A stretch of 64,000 nucleotides of DNA, taken from positions 248,001 through 312,000 of the forward strand of contig NZ_VSKK01000003.1 of NCBI RefSeq assembly GCF_008086205.1, given 5' to 3'. The DNA is from Bizionia myxarmorum. Its GTDB lineage: Bacteria; Bacteroidota; Bacteroidia; Flavobacteriales; Flavobacteriaceae. Position 1 is the first letter of the stretch, and each line of letters begins with the position of its first letter. Positions 18,072-26,265 of the stretch are shown piece by piece. The notes beneath the pieces were generated by a model. It was not told the DNA's origin, did no database searches, and saw nothing but the letters and a program-made list of their open reading frames with translations. The translations under genes were made by a program, and so were the position numbers.

Positions 18072-18525
18072 TTTCAATTTAAATTCTCAAGATGGCGCCA
18101 CGCTAGAACTAGCCGTAATTGGTATTACCAATTTTATAAATGCCGGGATTCACGTTCAAAATTTACCGTACCGTCGGAATTTGGACAGAAGTGATTATTC
18201 TTTAGTTATTTTTCAGCAAAAAGGTATGTGTTTTATCAAACATGCATATTTAGCTGCTCTAGCACACGCAAATGTACATTTTGAAGTAAAATTATATTTG
18301 GGTATGTAAAAAATGTGCGAAGCCAACACAAGTCAGACATCATTTTATAAGGCGTTACTTTATGAAGAAGAAATTCAACCGCATCAAATTGGGTATTATA
18401 TAGTAAATATACATCTCCATTTTATGGAAAACTGGATAATTTCAGAAGGTATTATCTACAATTTTGAAACAGTTTGGCACATTCGTGAAGCTTGCATTAC
18501 TAGTTTATCTCTCTTAAAAACATAA
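18055..18525 (+). pseudogene. Nonsense-interrupted gene of a flavobacterial hypothetical family
   Basis: An ATG inside the end of hutI (17-base overlap) opens a frame of 84 codons, stopped by TAA at 18307-18309, then the same frame stays open for 71 more codons to 18525. The sequence around the stop reads L-G-M-stop-K-M-C-E-A-N-T. In related flavobacterial proteins that I recall, this place reads L-G-I-Y-K-M, so a tyrosine codon (TAT or TAC) seems to have become TAA. The preceding N-L-P-Y-R-R-N-L-D-R-S-D-Y-S-L-V segment also fits that family. Function unknown. It may be a recent pseudogene or a base-call error; two separate small proteins is less likely because the frame is continuous. Confidence 0.6.
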
Positions 18526-18528
18526 AAA

Positions 18529-18554
18529 AACCCGAAAACCTAAACTTTCGGGTT
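18529..18554. terminator. Bidirectional rho-independent terminator
   Basis: A 9-bp perfect stem (AACCCGAAA/TTTCGGGTT) with an 8-base loop, between the convergent genes at 18055 and 18595. Confidence 0.8.
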
Positions 18555-18594
18555 CTTTCATTAAGAGTGTTATGGAACACTCAAAATATATTAT

Positions 18595-19476
18595 TTAATC
18601 TATAGTAAATTCTGTGGTAGAAACTAAATCTTTCTGATTGTAAACATTTACCACGTAACGACCTTTTTCAAAATTATTACCTTTTGGGCTAATAAATTCA
18701 CAAATATTCAAACTCGCATTTTCGTAATTAAATTTACTGACAATACTGTAGTTTAAAACTTTATCTCCAAATTCAATTTGCTCATTTGCACCCAACGTAT
18801 TATTCTTTGGATCAATTACTTGAATGTATAATTCATGATCACCAGCTTTTACTAAAGTGTTTCTTGGAACCGTAAAACAAACACTAATTTTATCCGCACG
18901 TCTTGCACTTTCTGTTGGAATTAACTTACCGGAAGTACGTTCAATAACACCATTACCTTTTAAGCCAACAGCTCCTAATACAGATGCATTACTAACGACT
19001 TCAGCTAAAGCTGTGTTTTGCACCAATAAAGAATCCGTAAACATAGTTCGTTCTTGCAAACGTGTTCTTGTGCTGTCTAAAGACGTTGATAAATATTGGT
19101 TTTCATTTTTCAAACGTTCATTATCTCTTAATAAAACGTCCATTTCTTTCTGTAAAGCCGTGTATTTAGATTTGTAACGGTATAAACTCTGAATGTTGGT
19201 TTCTGAAACTTTTAATGAATCTATTAAGCCCTGAATACGCGCTTTTGCTTCTACTAATTTTTCATTTGAAATTTCATTTTCGCCAATAACAACATCATAT
19301 TGTTTCGCCATATTGGTCAAATCGGTCATGACCATCTCCTTTTCTTGTAATAATTGTGCTTCTGTGCTCTTTTTCTCTTTGTAAAGTTTTGAGGTATAAA
19401 TACCTGTTGCTACAAATAAAACCAAGGCAATACCCAATGCGACTTTTAAACCTGTACTGTTTTTGTTGTTTTCCAT
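18595..19476 (-). CDS. Membrane-anchored coiled-coil protein, unknown function
   Basis: A 293-residue protein with one N-terminal membrane helix (about 10-29), a long coiled coil (about 33-150, heptad-rich in K, E, L and N) and a C-terminal domain of about 110 residues rich in beta strands. The C-terminal part has conserved-looking segments S-V-C-F-T-V-P-R-N-T and L-Y-I-Q-V-I-D-P-K-N-N-T-L-G. This architecture is widespread in Flavobacteriaceae under labels such as hypothetical or, wrongly, ParA-like; no ATPase motif is present here. It probably sits in the inner membrane with its globular domain in the periplasm. Its job is unknown. Confidence 0.7.
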   Translation of the reverse strand: MENNKNSTGLKVALGIALVLFVATGIYTSKLYKEKKSTEAQLLQEKEMVMTDLTNMAKQYDVVIGENEISNEKLVEAKARIQGLIDSLKVSETNIQSLYRYKSKYTALQKEMDVLLRDNERLKNENQYLSTSLDSTRTRLQERTMFTDSLLVQNTALAEVVSNASVLGAVGLKGNGVIERTSGKLIPTESARRADKISVCFTVPRNTLVKAGDHELYIQVIDPKNNTLGANEQIEFGDKVLNYSIVSKFNYENASLNICEFISPKGNNFEKGRYVVNVYNQKDLVSTTEFTID

Positions 19477-19593
19477 AAATTGATTTCGTTAAAAAAATAA
19501 AGTTACTATTATTTTTGTGCTTTTTTACGCAATTGTTTTTAAAGTTTCAAATATAAAGTACTTTTATACTTTACATCTAAATTAACATTTAAA

Positions 19594-20616
19594 ATGGATA
19601 GACTGGTATTATTTAAAGAATCTAATCTTAAATCCTTATTAAATAAGCGCCCAGGCGAATCCAAGTTTGGTGAACATATTTCTGTGCTCACCGAAACCTC
19701 CCATATATACGAACAACTTAATACTTTAGACGTTCAGTATGTTATTTTTGGAATACCTGAAGATGTTGGCGTATTTGCTAACCTAGGAAAAACAGGTACA
19801 TCTGGAGCTTGGCATGCCTGCCTTAAAGTATTATTAAATATTCAAAGTAATGCGTTTACCCATGCCAGTAGGGTTCTAATTCTGGGACATTTAGATTTTT
19901 CTAAAGAAATGGAGAAAATGAAAGATCTGAATCAGACTACTCTAGATGACCTCCAAATTGCAAGAAAAATGGTTTCAAAAATTGATAAACACGTTACAGA
20001 TTTAATGACCCATATTATAAAAGCGGGCAAAACACCCATTGTTATTGGTGGCGGTCATAATAATGCCTACGGAAATATTAAAGGCACCTCATTGGCGCTT
20101 AAAAAACCTATAAACGTTATCAATTTTGATGCACATAGCGATTTTAGAAATGAAGAAGGTCGTCATAGTGGTAATGGCTTTAGTTATGCTTATTCTGAAG
20201 GCTTTTTAAAAAATTATTTTATTTTTGGATTGCATGAGAATTATACTTCCGATGTTATTTTTAAACAGCTCCAAGTTAATCCACATTTGGACTTCAATAC
20301 CTTTGAGTCTATGGAAATTAGAAAGGAATTAGCATTTAAATCGGAGGTAAATCGGGCGTTAGAATTCGTGCAATCTAAACCCTATGGTATTGAATTGGAT
20401 TGTGATGCTATAGAAAATGTGCCCAGCAGTGCCATGACACCTAGCGGATTTAGCGTAACCAAAACGCGTTACTTGTTAAGCAGTGCGGCGGCAAGCAAAC
20501 AGGTTAAATATCTTCATTTATGTGAGGCTGCACCAACTCCTGAAACAGAAACGCAAGTTGGAAAACTATTAACATATTTATTAACTGACTTTATTAGAGC
20601 TCATGCCAATGCTTAA
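19594..20616 (+). CDS. hutG: Formimidoylglutamase (arginase/agmatinase family)
   Basis: A 340-residue ureohydrolase. It matches the Bacteroidota group that hydrolyses N-formimino-L-glutamate to glutamate and formamide, the last step of histidine breakdown. Manganese ligands are visible in G-G-G-H-N-N-A-Y-G (about 152-160), N-F-D-A-H-S-D-F-R (about 177-185) and E-L-D-C-D-A-I-E (about 267-274). The E-A-A-P-T-P-E motif near the C-terminus completes the site. hutI lies upstream on the same strand, which supports the histidine role over arginase. It overlaps the next GNAT gene by 14 bases, so they are likely translated together. Confidence 0.88.
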   Translation: MDRLVLFKESNLKSLLNKRPGESKFGEHISVLTETSHIYEQLNTLDVQYVIFGIPEDVGVFANLGKTGTSGAWHACLKVLLNIQSNAFTHASRVLILGHLDFSKEMEKMKDLNQTTLDDLQIARKMVSKIDKHVTDLMTHIIKAGKTPIVIGGGHNNAYGNIKGTSLALKKPINVINFDAHSDFRNEEGRHSGNGFSYAYSEGFLKNYFIFGLHENYTSDVIFKQLQVNPHLDFNTFESMEIRKELAFKSEVNRALEFVQSKPYGIELDCDAIENVPSSAMTPSGFSVTKTRYLLSSAAASKQVKYLHLCEAAPTPETETQVGKLLTYLLTDFIRAHANA

Positions 20617-21073
20617 AATAATCCCTTTTGAAAAACAATTTGTCCAATCCTTTTATGATTTAAACATAGAATGGTTGAAAACGTATTTTTATGTAGAGCC
20701 TTTTGATGAAGAGGTTTTAAGCAAGCCTGAAATATACATAATTGATAAAGGTGGCTTTATATTTTTCGTTCAATCAGATTTGGAAATCGTTGGAACGGTT
20801 GCTTTGATGCCCACAGCAGATAAAACCGTTTTGGAACTTACAAAAATGGCTGTAAATCCTGATTTACGTGGACAAAAAATTGGTCAACAATTATTACAAT
20901 ATTGCATCAATTTTGCGCGAGATAAAAATTTTAAAAGTCTACTACTCTATTCAAATACGAAATTAGCTAATGCCATTTATTTATATAGAAAATATGGCTT
21001 TATAGAAATTCCTGTGGAAGAAAATTCCCCTTATAAACGCGGAAATATTAAAATGGTATTGGAACTGCGATAA
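20603..21073 (+). CDS. GNAT family N-acetyltransferase
   Basis: A 156-residue single-domain acetyltransferase. The central motif L-T-K-M-A-V-N-P-D-L-R-G-Q-K-I-G-Q-Q-L-L (about 93-112) includes the acetyl-CoA loop R-G-Q-K-I-G. The later L-Y-R-K-Y-G-F-I-E-I segment is the usual fourth GNAT motif. The start overlaps hutG by 14 bases, so translational coupling is likely. Acceptor substrate is unknown; the position after hutG might hint at an amino-acid related substrate, but that is weak. Confidence 0.82.
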   Translation: MPMLKIIPFEKQFVQSFYDLNIEWLKTYFYVEPFDEEVLSKPEIYIIDKGGFIFFVQSDLEIVGTVALMPTADKTVLELTKMAVNPDLRGQKIGQQLLQYCINFARDKNFKSLLLYSNTKLANAIYLYRKYGFIEIPVEENSPYKRGNIKMVLELR

Positions 21074-21116
21074 ATTTTTTTATTAAAACCGTATCTTAAC
21101 AGTCTAACAACTTTAT

Positions 21117-21944
21117 ATGAAAACTAAATATATTCTAATTTTAGTCATTGCCTTATTCTTTTTCAACTGTAAATCCGATAAAAATACATCAGATCAAGAA
21201 GTAATTAATAATGTTTCAGATTCTACAAATACGGAAACTTCACAAATTAACAACACCGATGATTTTACCTTCGCTGATATAAAAATTACGCCTGTAAATC
21301 ATGCTAGTTTAGTAATTACCTATCAAAATATAAGTATTTATATTGATCCTGTAGGAAATGATTCACTTTATAAGAGTTTTCAAAAACCAGATTTTATTTT
21401 GATCACAGATATTCACGGAGATCATTTAGACAATTCTACTCTTGAAGCTGTTATGGCGCCAAATACCATAATTATAGGGCCTGAAGCGGTAAAAGAGAAA
21501 CTATCAAAAGCTTTAATTTCTAATTACAAAGTACTTTCAAATGGATTCAATGAAAATTTTTCAATTTCTAATGACACATTGAATATTGAAGCTATACCTA
21601 TGTATAATTTGCGGGAAGATGCTTTAGCCTATCACACAAAAGGACGTGGAAACGGTTATGTATTAACTTTAAATAACCAACGAATTTATATTTCTGGTGA
21701 TACGGAAGATATACTAGAAATGCGAAATTTAAAAAATATTGATGTGGCATTAGTTTGTATGAATTTACCTTATACAATGACTATAGAAAGTGCTGCAGAT
21801 GCCGTTTTAGAGTTTATGCCTAAAAAAATATTGCCCTATCATTACCGTGGAACAGATGGCTTTAGTGATGTTGAATCTTTTAAGAATGTAGTAAATTCCA
21901 AAAATAAAACAATTGAAGTAATACAGTTAGACTGGTACAATTAA
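21117..21944 (+). CDS. MBL-fold metallo-hydrolase lipoprotein
   Basis: A 275-residue protein with a lipoprotein signal: hydrophobic residues up to F-F-N-C, with the lipidated cysteine at residue 18. A serine/threonine/asparagine-rich linker follows, then a metallo-beta-lactamase-like domain. The metal motif reads D-I-H-G-D-H-L-D at about 99-106, with A-Y-H-T-K and Y-I-S-G-D-T-E-D-I later; the C-terminal P-Y-H-Y-R-G supplies a further ligand. This is the UlaG-like group of MBL proteins. It would sit on the periplasmic side of a membrane. Substrate unknown. A second UlaG-like protein, cytosolic, lies at 37168-37845. Confidence 0.8.
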   Translation: MKTKYILILVIALFFFNCKSDKNTSDQEVINNVSDSTNTETSQINNTDDFTFADIKITPVNHASLVITYQNISIYIDPVGNDSLYKSFQKPDFILITDIHGDHLDNSTLEAVMAPNTIIIGPEAVKEKLSKALISNYKVLSNGFNENFSISNDTLNIEAIPMYNLREDALAYHTKGRGNGYVLTLNNQRIYISGDTEDILEMRNLKNIDVALVCMNLPYTMTIESAADAVLEFMPKKILPYHYRGTDGFSDVESFKNVVNSKNKTIEVIQLDWYN

Positions 21945-21987
21945 TCATAATATTTTCATTTATAATTCTTTACTGCGAAAAATATTT

Positions 21988-21995
21988 TATATTTG
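21988..21995 (+). promoter_or_regulatory. Candidate -7 box before the 80-aa gene
   Basis: TATATTTG, an exact TAnnTTTG match, 30 bases upstream of the ATG at 22026. Confidence 0.4.
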
Positions 21996-22025
21996 AAGAG
22001 CTATTAAGTCAATTATCATTTTATT

Positions 22026-22268
22026 ATGTTATTTATCTGGAACTTCCGGCTCTATCAAACTATTATTTTGATTGAGCAGTTAAGCATTGTAACCATGCTT
22101 GCCATTACTGTGCTTATCTTTTTGGTGCTGCTAATTTTAGGGGTTCGGAAATCCTATATCCTCAAAAAAGAAAATGATCGCTTGAGTCAAACATCTCCTA
22201 TGGAAAATGAGAGTTCAAATAAACCTTATAGAGATTTTACGGAAGGCCATATGTACAACAATAAATAA
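22026..22268 (+). CDS. Small membrane protein (80 aa)
   Basis: An 80-residue protein with a hydrophobic segment of about 25 residues (20-44, including IVTMLAITVLIFLVLLILG), a basic stop-transfer (VRKSYILKK), and a soluble tail ending in FTEGHMYNNK. The ATG at 22092 would give a shorter version starting just before the helix. It is followed after 3 bases by a second small membrane-protein frame that is broken. The tail pattern looks conserved but I recall no named family. A promoter-like box precedes it. Confidence 0.5.
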   Translation: MLFIWNFRLYQTIILIEQLSIVTMLAITVLIFLVLLILGVRKSYILKKENDRLSQTSPMENESSNKPYRDFTEGHMYNNK

Positions 22269-22271
22269 TTT

Positions 22272-22474
22272 ATGGAAACCGTAATCTTTTTAGCAGTATT
22301 AATTTTATAGTTCTAGTAATTGCATTTAAAACCAAATTGTTTTTAAACACTATTACTCCGGAAAAGCAGTGGAAAAAAGAAATGGATGCATTAGAAAAGA
22401 ACATAACAGACCTAAACAGTATTGAAGTGGATAACTATAAATTAAGTTCCGGATATCTATACCAACCTAAATAG
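22272..22474 (+). pseudogene. Frameshifted small membrane-protein gene
   Basis: The ATG at 22272 gives METVIFLAVLIL and then TAG at 22308. In the -1 frame, from 22304, the sequence continues as a membrane helix and a charged tail (FIVLVIAFKTKLFL, then TITPEKQWKKEMD and a tyrosine-rich end) to TAG at 22472. Joining the two gives a coherent 67-residue single-pass protein. One base appears to be missing in the T-run near 22303-22306. Either the gene is recently broken or the sequence has a homopolymer error. The family is not recognised; it probably pairs with the 80-aa protein before it. Confidence 0.5.
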
Positions 22475-22490
22475 AAGAAATAAATTCAAT

Positions 22491-22520
22491 AAAAAAGCCT
22501 CGACTATATCGAAGCTTTTT
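22491..22520 (-). terminator. Terminator of ettA (possibly bidirectional)
   Basis: A stem of AAGCcTCGA with TCGAaGCTT (one mismatch) flanked by A- and T-runs, 10 bases after the ettA stop. Confidence 0.65.
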
Positions 22521-22529
22521 CATTTTTAA

Positions 22530-24221
22530 TTAGCGAACTAATTTTTTATATTTAATTCGTTTCGGCATTAAATCGCCACCCAAACGTTTTTTCTTATTTT
22601 CTTCATATTCACTAAAGCCACCTTCAAAGAAGTAGACTTCACTATTGCCTTCAAAAGCTAAAATATGCGTACAAACTCTATCTAAAAACCAACGGTCGTG
22701 ACTAATAACTACAGCACAGCCTGCAAAGTTTTCTAATCCTTCCTCTAAAGCTCTTAACGTGTTAACATCCAAGTCGTTTGTTGGCTCGTCTAATAGCAAC
22801 ACGTTGCCTTCTTCTTTTAAGGTCATGGCTAAATGCAATCGGTTTCGTTCACCACCAGACAATAATTTCACTTTTTTATTCTGTTCACTTCCACTAAAGT
22901 TAAAGCGACTTAAATAAGCTCGAGAATTTACTTGTTTTCCACCCATCATAACAAGTTCTTGCTCGTCACTAAAGTTTTGCCAAATAGATTTTTCTTGGTC
23001 AATATTGGAATGACTTTGATCTACGTATGAAATTTTAGCAGTATCACCTACTATAAATTCACCCTTATCTGGCGTTTCTTCACCCATAATCATTCTAAAA
23101 ATAGTGGTTTTACCGGCACCGTTTGGACCAATAACACCAACAATTCCAGCTTGTGGCAAGTTGAAGTTTAAATCTTCATATAATAATTTATCATCATAAC
23201 CTTTGCTCACGCCTTTAGCTTCAATAACATTGGTTCCCAAACGCGGACCATTTGGAATGTAGATTTCTAATTTCTCATCCAATTGTTTTTGATCTTGACT
23301 CATTAACTTGTCATAGTTATTCAAACGTGCTTTTTGCTTGGTCTGACGACCTTTTGCTCCTTGACGTACCCATTCCAACTCACGCTCCAATGTTTTCTGA
23401 CGTTTAGAAGCTGTTTTGCTTTCTTGAGCCATACGTTTTGATTTTTGATCCAACCAAGACGAATAGTTTCCTTTCCAAGGAATACCTTCACCTCTATCTA
23501 ATTCTAAAATCCAGCCGGCTACATTATCCAAGAAATATCTATCGTGCGTTACGGCAATCACCGTTCCTTTATACTGTGCTAAATGATGCTCCAACCAATG
23601 TACGGATTCCGCATCCAAGTGGTTAGTGGGCTCATCTAACAACAAAACATCCGGTTCTTGTAATAATAAGCGACATAAAGCCACTCGACGACGCTCTCCA
23701 CCGGAAAGTACGCCTATTTTTTTATCGCCATCTGGAGTTCTTAAAGCATCCATGGCAATTTCCAATTTGGTATCTAATTCCCAAGCATCTGATGCATCAA
23801 TTTCATCTTGAAGCAATGCTTGACGATTCATCAATTTCTCCATTTTGTCTGGATCAGAATACACTTCTTCCAAACCGAACATGTCGTTTATTTTATTGTA
23901 TTCATCAAGAATAGCAACGGTTTCAGCTGCTCCTTCACGAACTATTTCCATAACCGTTTTGTCATTATCCATTTGCGGATCTTGTTCTAAAAACCCAACC
24001 GAATAATCTTGTAAAAATGTTACATCACCTTGATAGTTTTTATCTTGACCTGCAATAATTTTTAGCAAAGTTGATTTTCCAGAACCATTAAGACCTAAAA
24101 TCCCAATTTTAGCACCGTAGAAAAAACTTAAATAAATATTCTTTAAAACCGGCGCATTGGCACCTGGAAATGTCTTGGTTAAACCAGACATGGAAAAAAT
24201 TACTTTTTTATCGTCGCTCAT
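22530..24221 (-). CDS. ettA: Energy-dependent translational throttle protein EttA (ABC-F)
   Basis: A 563-residue soluble ABC-F protein with two nucleotide-binding domains and no membrane part. Walker A motifs are G-L-N-G-S-G-K-S (about 43-50) and G-P-N-G-A-G-K-T (about 364-371); the signature is L-S-G-G-E-R in both domains, and each is followed by L-L-L-D-E-P-T-N and H-D-R. Between them is the charged interdomain linker (about 262-310) with K-T-L-E-R-E-L-E-W-V-R-Q that reaches the tRNA. EttA binds the ribosomal E site and gates the first elongation step by ATP/ADP ratio. Length and linker type fit EttA rather than Uup. Confidence 0.93.
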   Translation of the reverse strand: MSDDKKVIFSMSGLTKTFPGANAPVLKNIYLSFFYGAKIGILGLNGSGKSTLLKIIAGQDKNYQGDVTFLQDYSVGFLEQDPQMDNDKTVMEIVREGAAETVAILDEYNKINDMFGLEEVYSDPDKMEKLMNRQALLQDEIDASDAWELDTKLEIAMDALRTPDGDKKIGVLSGGERRRVALCRLLLQEPDVLLLDEPTNHLDAESVHWLEHHLAQYKGTVIAVTHDRYFLDNVAGWILELDRGEGIPWKGNYSSWLDQKSKRMAQESKTASKRQKTLERELEWVRQGAKGRQTKQKARLNNYDKLMSQDQKQLDEKLEIYIPNGPRLGTNVIEAKGVSKGYDDKLLYEDLNFNLPQAGIVGVIGPNGAGKTTIFRMIMGEETPDKGEFIVGDTAKISYVDQSHSNIDQEKSIWQNFSDEQELVMMGGKQVNSRAYLSRFNFSGSEQNKKVKLLSGGERNRLHLAMTLKEEGNVLLLDEPTNDLDVNTLRALEEGLENFAGCAVVISHDRWFLDRVCTHILAFEGNSEVYFFEGGFSEYEENKKKRLGGDLMPKRIKYKKLVR

Positions 24222-24319
24222 AATATTGTAAAATTGAAATGTTGTGAAGTTGTGTTATGTAAACTTGGAACTATTAAATTCCTAAAAGACTATATATAAT
24301 ATAAGAAAGCTGAATGATT

Positions 24320-24502
24320 TTAAACGCGCCCTTTCAATGCATTAAATACCCATGCTATTGAAAAAAAACCGACACCTACAGCAGCAAATCCCCATCCAGC
24401 AACGTCATCATATCGAAACGCACCCAAAGCAATTAAGGCTAGACCTACAAAAATCATAATCCATGTAGCCCAAGCTAAAACGGTATTTTTATTCATTGAC
24501 AT
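24320..24502 (-). CDS. CAL67264 family small membrane protein
   Basis: A 60-residue protein that is almost entirely two membrane helices (about 8-27 and 34-54) joined by a short loop R-Y-D-D-V-A-G-W-G. It ends in NALKGRV. This pattern matches the CAL67264 family of small Flavobacteriia membrane proteins. No function is known. It lies 98 bases upstream of ettA on the same strand, possibly in the same transcript. Confidence 0.75.
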   Translation of the reverse strand: MSMNKNTVLAWATWIMIFVGLALIALGAFRYDDVAGWGFAAVGVGFFSIAWVFNALKGRV

Positions 24503-24555
24503 AATTTAATTTTAGTTTAATAGTTAGCAAAAGCAAATATCGGGATTTTTAACAG

Positions 24556-24581
24556 AAAAAGCACCCAAAAGGATGCTTTTT
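24556..24581 (-). terminator. Rho-independent terminator after the pirin gene
   Basis: An 8-bp AAAAAGCA/TGCTTTTT stem extended by CC/GG after one mismatch, with T-runs. It lies about 22 bases after the shifted-frame pirin stop. Confidence 0.7.
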
Positions 24582-24602
24582 AATAGGTGTTTTAAATGTG
24601 CT

Positions 24603-25321
24603 CTAATTCATAGGAACTTCAATGAATAATAAACTTGAATCGTGATTTGCCTTTATTGAGAAATGTTCAGTTTCTGATACGCCTATAGCATCTCTGGTAC
24701 CTAATATTTGGTTTTCAAAAGAAATATTTCCTAAAATGACCATAACATATACACCATGATTTGAGTTTTTCAATTTATAATCCCAAATTTTATCAGCATC
24801 TAAAACAATTCTAGAAATAATGGTATCCTGATGAATTTTTAAGCTGCCCTCATGCTTTTCATCTATAGAACTTACTAAAACTTGTAACCTATTAAGGCTG
24901 TCTTTTTTTGAAAAATTTTCTGTTCATACCGAGGCTTGACGTTCTGAATATTTGGAGTTGTCCAAATTTGAAACAAGCTTAAGTAATCATTTTCAGAACC
25001 ATTAATTTCTGAATGCTCAATACCTGTGCCAGCATTCATTACTTGAACTTCATTTGGTAAAACTGCTTGCCAATCCTGATTCATGTTATCGCGATGCTTT
25101 AAAACACCTGCTAATGGAATGGTAATAATTTCCATGTTTTGATGAGGGTGCGTACCAAATCCCATTTTTGGTGCAATTATATCATCGTTTAAAACGTGTA
25201 ACGCACCAAAATTCATTTTGTGTTTATCATAATTATTGGCGAAACTAAAAGAGTGATTAGCTTGCAGCCAGCCATGATTTTCAAAGCCTCTATCTTCTGC
25301 TTTATGTACAAGTGTTTTCAT
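24603..25321 (-). pseudogene. Pirin family protein, frame broken at an A-AAA-AAG heptamer
   Basis: The first 140 codons read as a cupin-fold pirin, with the metal ligands in T-H-P-H-Q-N-M-E-I and G-I-E-H-S-E, then the frame hits a stop at 24875. In the -1 frame from 24902 the sequence continues for 99 codons as a normal pirin C-terminal domain (around K-I-W-D-Y-K and V-Y-V-M-V-I-L-G), ending at 24603. The sum, 239 residues, is the usual pirin length. The break is at seven As then G (minus strand 24908-24902), arranged in frame as A-AAA-AAG, the dnaX-type slippery heptamer. So this is a one-base deletion, a sequence error, or true -1 frameshifting. Pirins include quercetinases and redox sensors; the neighbouring MarR gene may regulate it. 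Confidence 0.7.
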
Positions 25322-25386
25322 AATAATTTTAAGACGCTTTTTAAAGCATTAAAATTAATTGGATTTAACATCGGCTTTATGAAAAT

Positions 25387-25824
25387 TTATCTCATTTTAT
25401 CTAATAATTCACTTAAAAGTGAGGCGTCATCTTCGGTTAGGTTTTTAGTTATTTCGTGATTAAAATCGGTTGAAATAGATTCTAAAAGCTCTTTACCTTC
25501 ATGAGTGATTTGGACAAATACCACACGCCTATCATTTTCACAAGGAAAGCGTTCAATTAATTGTTTTGCAATTAACTTATCCATTAATCTGGTAGCATTT
25601 GGCGATCTTTCAATCATACGCTCTTTAATAGTTTGCACTTTTAAAGCATCTTTGGAACCTTTTAATATTCTTAATATATTGTACTGTTGCGGAGAGATTC
25701 CAAAAGGATTGAAAAACTCATTTTGAAAGCTGGTAATCCAGTTAGCCGTGTATAAAATATTAATTAAAGCTTTGTCCTTAATATTTACGAATTTTGAGTT
25801 AATATCTTTAGAAAGATTTCCCAT
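25387..25824 (-). CDS. MarR family transcriptional regulator
   Basis: A 145-residue winged-helix regulator. The recognition-helix region S-P-N-A-T-R-L-M-D-K-L-I-A-K-Q-L-I (about 73-89) and the wing E-N-D-R-R-V-V-F-V-Q-I-T (about 95-106) match MarR. The N-terminal I-S-P-Q-Q-Y-N-I-L-R-I-L segment fits the dimer/DNA-binding core. It sits between the secreted HIU hydrolase and the pirin gene on the same strand, 65 bases upstream of pirin, so it probably controls this cluster in response to an aromatic or oxidative signal. Confidence 0.85.
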   Translation of the reverse strand: MGNLSKDINSKFVNIKDKALINILYTANWITSFQNEFFNPFGISPQQYNILRILKGSKDALKVQTIKERMIERSPNATRLMDKLIAKQLIERFPCENDRRVVFVQITHEGKELLESISTDFNHEITKNLTEDDASLLSELLDKMR

Positions 25825-25841
25825 GTTTGAATGTATTTTCC

Positions 25842-26255
25842 TTAATTACCTCTATATGTTGAATAACCAAAAGGAGATAGCGTTATTGGAACATGATAAT
25901 GATTGTCATTCTTAATTTCAAAAACAACTTCTATAAAAGGATAAAATGAGCTTTGATTCATTTTTTTGAAATAGGGCTCGACAAAATAAGTTAATTTATA
26001 AATCCCATTCTTTTTTGAACCATTTTCCTGTTTTAAAAAGTCGGAAATTCTACCATTTTCATCAGTGAATTTTTCATCTATAGTTTTCCAATTTCCGCTA
26101 TTATCTTGTTCGGAAAGACTTATTTTTACATTCGGTGCTGGTTGGCCTTGAGTAATATCCAAAATATGACTAGATAATAGGTATGTAACGTCTTGTGCAA
26201 AACTTAAACTTGCAACCGCAAGCATGAATACGAATAAAATATTTTTTGCTTTCAT
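25842..26255 (-). CDS. Secreted 5-hydroxyisourate hydrolase-like (transthyretin family)
   Basis: A 137-residue protein: signal peptide 1-20 (ending S-F-A before QDV), then a transthyretin-fold domain. Family motifs are S-S-H-I-L-D-I-T-Q-G-Q-P-A, with the catalytic histidine, D-E-N-G-R-I-S-D and a C-terminal H-V-P-I-T-L-S-P-F-G-Y-S-T-Y-R-G-N. HIU hydrolases normally end in Y-R-G-S; here the last residue is asparagine (AAT for AGT-type serine). The enzyme splits hydroxyisourate from uric-acid oxidation. The signal peptide places it in the periplasm, as in several Bacteroidota. Loss of the terminal serine could lower activity. No uricase is nearby. Confidence 0.82.
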   Translation of the reverse strand: MKAKNILFVFMLAVASLSFAQDVTYLLSSHILDITQGQPAPNVKISLSEQDNSGNWKTIDEKFTDENGRISDFLKQENGSKKNGIYKLTYFVEPYFKKMNQSSFYPFIEVVFEIKNDNHYHVPITLSPFGYSTYRGN

Positions 26256-26265
26256 CTTAATTTAT

